NCBI GenBank assembly: GCA_016295005.1
Contig: JAEDMA010000014.1
Coordinates: 1-18,126, forward strand
Direction of reading: 5' to 3'
From: Christensenellaceae bacterium
Lineage (GTDB): Bacteria; Bacillota; Clostridia; Christensenellales; Borkfalkiaceae
DNA: 18,126 nucleotides
Part shown: positions 15,232 to 18,126 of the stretch, piece by piece
Layout: each line of letters opens with the position of its first letter
How positions within the stretch are numbered: the stretch's first letter is position 1
Notes under the pieces: generated by a model
Databases searched by the model: none
Told to the model about the DNA's origin: nothing
What the model saw: the letters and a program-made list of their open reading frames with translations, nothing else
Translations under genes and position numbers: made by a program

Positions 15232-17391
15232 TTAATCGTTCGTATTTAATGCAATACCGTCTTTAGTCCAAATTGCCCAAGTATTAACGTATAGTCTGTC
15301 TATTTGCGTTGAATTATTATATTTCCAGTTAAAGCTTGTCCAACCGGTACTTCCATTTTCTTTTATTAACGTCCCCATAACCGTCGTGCATACGCTAACA
15401 CTTGTATCTTGCGTTATAGTATAATCGCCGACTATTAGTTTCGATACCGAACGGTAAGGTATTACCATTACGCCGCCCTTTATCTTATTATCAGCATCGG
15501 GAGAATCAAAAATTACGTTGAAATGCTTATTGGTATCAGAGGAAAGCGAAGTATTCGTTGCGTTACTTGCATTAAGTCCCGTAGCATATCCTAACGCCGT
15601 TGAACTATTGAATCCAAAACAAATATACGTATCTGCGGTTACTTTTGTATTCGTCGTTGCGCTTATATTCGTTCTTACGTCAAATAAAACGTAATATCTG
15701 TTCGAATTAAACGAGTTTCCATTTGTTGCCTTAAATCTGATATAGAAATTAGATTCGTCGCGAGTCATTTTAAGCTCTTCAGCGTTTAACATTCCATACC
15801 CGTCGTAATGATAAGTTAAAGAAGATAAATTTTTAAACGCTGCGGCGTAAGTAGCGTCTGCGTCCGCCGTAATACTTATTGTGCTTGAATTACTAAACCA
15901 GTCGCCGTTTTTCGTCCAATACAAGAAAGTCTCGCCTGCCGCGCCCTTCGCCGTTGCATTAAACGTATCATCTAAATTACAGAACTTTCCCTTTATAGTG
16001 GCGTTTTGTAATACGATGGTTGCACCCGTTTTCATTGCGACGCCGGTAGGCGACCAAGTCGCCCAAGTGTTGATATTGTTTTTTTCCGACGCTAAAGAAT
16101 CTTTTCCGCCCATTTTTCCATCATAAGTTGCCCAAGGACTATTATTATTCGTCCTAAGGTTTACGCTAAAAGAAGAATTACCGTCTACGTTATTTTCACC
16201 TTTAGTAAGTAAATTGAACGAAGCATACGGAATTACGAATAAGCCGCCTTTATAATCGGCGTCGAAGAAATGCGTAAAATATTTACCGGTTTCGCTTAAG
16301 TCTTCTAAGGTCGTATTAACATCCGACGTATATTCGCCGGTAGTCTTATTAACGTTAAACCCCGCGGCATATCCTAATGAATTTGAATTGTTATACCCAA
16401 AACACATATACGTTTCGTCAGTTATCGGCGTTGTATCGCCTCTAGTAATTCCGTCTGCGCGGGAATCCAATAAAACGTAGGTACGATTATTTTTAAACAC
16501 ATAGTCGTTCGTACTGTTATATTTTACGTACGCCGCTTTTTCGTCTCTATAAAACTTAACGACGTCCGCCTTTTCCGTTCCGTAGCCTTCATATTGCCAA
16601 TCGATAGTCGACAAGTTCTTACTATAAGCTTTATAAGTTGCATTTTCTTCGGCTTTAACGGTTATAACTTGGCTGTTAGAATACCATTCTCCGTCCTTTT
16701 CCCAATATAAGAAAGTTTCCCCCGCTTCTACGTTGGCAGTTAGCGTTGCACTTTCGTCTTTTATATATGCTTCTTTATTGGCAGTACCACCTTCTACCGT
16801 TAAAACAATGCTTTGTTCTTTAAGCGCCGTTGAAACTATGTTGGTTAATAGTTCCGAAGTCTCTCCATCGTTTAACGCACTTACCGCGACGTACGCTATG
16901 GAACGACTAATTGAATTTGTATACAGAACTTTTTCTACCCCTTCTTCCGTAAATTTTACGTAGCTTCTACCGATAAAGTTTACGTTGTATGCGTTTGAAA
17001 GAAAATCATTTCCGTTTTCTCCAACTAGAACGGTATTGTATTGGTATAAACCATTTTCATCTTGCTTATTCCAAACTTTGCATTCGATATTTAACACTTT
17101 TTCAGTTTCTAATTTCAATTCTGTGCCGTCCCACATCGTTACAGGCAAAATAAGCGTTCCGAAAACTGCATCGTCCGGTAATTTTTTCTTGTCTTCGGTT
17201 GAAATCTCCGTAACGAATCTTATACCGATAGGCGTTTGCATTCTAATCGACATACCGTCTTTCATACTAAAATTTTCAAGCGCTATTTCCGCACTTACGG
17301 TTTTTATTGAAACACCAATGCCTATGGAACATAAACCAAGCACGAAAAGCGCAAAGATTATTATTCTCGTTTTTAAAGCCCTGATACTCAT
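15232..17391 (-). CDS. Exported protein with duplicated InlB-like plus CBM9-like modules
   Basis: A 719-residue secreted protein with a signal peptide (1-34, ending TVSA). Residues 45-195 form a domain beginning GMSIRMQTPIGIRFVTEIS that I cannot assign to a named family. Then come two copies of a module: an InlB-like stretch (197-257 and 458-519, each with GETFLYW) followed by a beta-sandwich domain (258-455 and 520-716). Matching blocks include YEGYGTEKAD/YDGYGMLNAE, RTYVLLD/RYYVLFD, YMCFGYNNSNSLGYAAG/YICFGFNSSTALGYATG, GGLFVIPY/GGVMVIPY and NTWATW/NTWAIW. No catalytic motif is seen, so a binding or surface role is inferred. The ATG overlaps the stop of the microprotein gene (ATGA); the ribosome binding site GGAGG (17398-17402) lies inside the microprotein coding region. 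Confidence 0.8.
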   Translation of the reverse strand: MSIRALKTRIIIFALFVLGLCSIGIGVSIKTVSAEIALENFSMKDGMSIRMQTPIGIRFVTEISTEDKKKLPDDAVFGTLILPVTMWDGTELKLETEKVLNIECKVWNKQDENGLYQYNTVLVGENGNDFLSNAYNVNFIGRSYVKFTEEGVEKVLYTNSISRSIAYVAVSALNDGETSELLTNIVSTALKEQSIVLTVEGGTANKEAYIKDESATLTANVEAGETFLYWEKDGEWYSNSQVITVKAEENATYKAYSKNLSTIDWQYEGYGTEKADVVKFYRDEKAAYVKYNSTNDYVFKNNRTYVLLDSRADGITRGDTTPITDETYMCFGYNNSNSLGYAAGFNVNKTTGEYTSDVNTTLEDLSETGKYFTHFFDADYKGGLFVIPYASFNLLTKGENNVDGNSSFSVNLRTNNNSPWATYDGKMGGKDSLASEKNNINTWATWSPTGVAMKTGATIVLQNATIKGKFCNLDDTFNATAKGAAGETFLYWTKNGDWFSNSSTISITADADATYAAAFKNLSSLTYHYDGYGMLNAEELKMTRDESNFYIRFKATNGNSFNSNRYYVLFDVRTNISATTNTKVTADTYICFGFNSSTALGYATGLNASNATNTSLSSDTNKHFNVIFDSPDADNKIKGGVMVIPYRSVSKLIVGDYTITQDTSVSVCTTVMGTLIKENGSTGWTSFNWKYNNSTQIDRLYVNTWAIWTKDGIALNTND

Positions 17392-17540
17392 AACGCGCCT
17401 CCGCTAAAAACCCCGTCAAAAGTCCAATCGCTAGGTAATGAACCGATATTATCAGTACCTAACACCACTGTGCTCGCGGTGATTACCTCCGTTTCAAAAA
17501 CGCACACTTTCATATTTGGTTGCTTATAGATTCTTTTCAT
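17388..17540 (-). CDS. 50-residue microprotein coupled to the exported CBM protein
   Basis: MKRIYKQPNMKV opens a 50-residue protein with no signal peptide or membrane segment, then CVFETEVITAS and a Gly/Ser-containing tail ending SGGAL. The ATG at 17540 has an excellent AAAGGAGGGG (17547-17556) six bases upstream; an in-frame ATG at 17576 has none and is rejected. The stop TGA overlaps the next ATG as ATGA, and the final codons GGA-GGC supply the next gene's ribosome binding site. Short proteins with an MKK-Y-KP start and a VITAS-like middle look familiar from gut anaerobes, but I know of no function; possible roles are a leader controlling translation of the 719-residue protein, or a small partner or peptide precursor. 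Confidence 0.72.
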   Translation of the reverse strand: MKRIYKQPNMKVCVFETEVITASTVVLGTDNIGSLPSDWTFDGVFSGGAL

Positions 17541-17617
17541 TGCTAACCCCTCCTTTACTTTAAATCTTTTATTCATTATTCGTAAAAGTATTTTATCCTA
17601 ATGTTTTAATTATTTTT
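17541..17617 (-). promoter_or_regulatory. Leader with strong ribosome binding site for the microprotein gene
   Basis: This gap holds AAAGGAGGGG at 17547-17556 (minus strand), the strongest ribosome binding site in the operon. A TAAAAT sequence lies further upstream but with only an A-run where a -35 box should be, so an internal promoter is not claimed. Confidence 0.6.
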
Positions 17618-18126
17618 TTACGTAGGTATAGCGGTCATTTCATTTTCCGTCCAAACCATATATTTATTTAATTTCGTATAATCAACGGAACTTGATCCTT
17701 TAATCGAACTTCCGTTATTAGGATACCAGAAAGACGCACCGTAGTTAGACGAATTTTGACCCCTGATCATAAATAAAACTTCGTTGCCGGACCACTCAAT
17801 CGGATTATCGGCGAAAGACGTATTAAACATTTTTATTACTTCTGCTTTTGGTATAACGACGTATATTGCATTCGTGCCGATATACCCTTTAATCGGAGAA
17901 GTCGTTGACCAAGTACTACAATAATTGCTACTCGTAGTTTTGTTTTCAGCCCCAACGACGTTGCCGATAACCCTAAAAGTTTTGTTTTCTAAGAACTGGA
18001 ACATTATTCCAACGGCTTTATTTGAAGCAACGGTATCTACGTTATAACTTAAATTATTTACGTCCTCGGCAGAGAAAACCGCAAGAAATCTATAAGTCGA
18101 ATACGTGTTCCCCGCAGACGGCGAAT
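17618..18126 (-). CDS. Exported beta-sandwich protein, 5' end outside window
   Basis: The frame is open to the right edge, giving about 169 C-terminal residues; an internal Met at 18004 is not needed as a start. The visible part begins with RFLAVFSAEDVNNLSY. Its end matches the C-terminal half of the beta module in the 719-residue protein: YVVIPKAEVIKMF corresponds to MVIPYRSVSKLIV, and LNKYMVWTENEMTAI to VNTWAIWTKDGIAL. It is therefore a paralogue of that module and likely also exported. It ends with TAA about 77 bases before the microprotein start, with no terminator visible between them, so it is probably in the same operon. The glycan-binding role is inference. Confidence 0.72.
   Translation of the reverse strand, partial: SPSAGNTYSTYRFLAVFSAEDVNNLSYNVDTVASNKAVGIMFQFLENKTFRVIGNVVGAENKTTSSNYCSTWSTTSPIKGYIGTNAIYVVIPKAEVIKMFNTSFADNPIEWSGNEVLFMIRGQNSSNYGASFWYPNNGSSIKGSSSVDYTKLNKYMVWTENEMTAIPT

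Noticed and set aside
17541..17576. Twelve-residue upstream extension of the microprotein
   Set aside because: No ribosome binding site before the ATG at 17576, whereas the ATG at 17540 has AAAGGAGGGG at ideal spacing; the extension would translate that site itself.
1..18126. CRISPR array, insertion sequence, phage or toxin-antitoxin genes
   Set aside because: No regularly spaced repeats, transposase or integrase motifs, or paired small toxin-antitoxin genes were seen on either strand.

Overview
The window looks like chromosome from an uncultured gut-type Clostridia bacterium (Bacillota). This rests on strong AAAGGAGG-type ribosome binding sites, consensus housekeeping promoters, lipobox lipoproteins, a CCA-encoded tRNA, and an inward sugar ABC transporter linked to secreted glycan enzymes with no SusC/SusD pair. 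TAA, TAG and TGA all end clear genes, so the genetic code is standard. Species cannot be named.

Left part (1-2250): the 3' end of a leucine-type tRNA with its terminator; then two independent leftward genes, a DIM6/NTAB-type flavin reductase and a secreted alpha/beta-hydrolase lipoprotein. Both have clear promoters. The flavin reductase promoter is nearly palindromic and carries a good promoter on each strand, the rightward one leading to a short untranslated segment closed by a strong terminator.

Middle (2200-3150): no convincing intact gene. It holds two hairpin-terminator structures, a 13-base direct repeat, and the remains of a gene with a very acidic C-terminus interrupted by an in-frame amber codon.

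Right part (3155-18126): a tightly packed leftward operon for extracellular glycan use, with the 5' end outside the window. In transcription order: a truncated secreted beta-sandwich protein, a 50-residue microprotein coupled by ATGA overlap to a 719-residue exported protein with a duplicated InlB-like plus CBM9-like module, a 1522-residue lipoprotein (InlB-like repeat, degenerate sialate-O-acetylesterase-like domain, CBM9-like domain, Asp-box sialidase-like propeller, carboxypeptidase-regulatory-like domain, C-terminal beta domain), a secreted BIG2-like plus SGNH hydrolase, a sugar-binding lipoprotein, two permeases, a GH43 lipoprotein, and a lipoprotein made of three carbohydrate-binding-like domains. 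The inferred job is to bind a decorated polysaccharide at the cell surface, deacylate and cut it, and import the oligosaccharides. No transporter ATPase, regulator or cytoplasmic catabolic gene is visible; the ATPase is probably a shared MsmX-type protein encoded elsewhere. The operon is much more AT-rich than the hydrolase gene to its left, consistent with horizontal acquisition near a tRNA gene, although no integrase or attachment-site duplication is visible.
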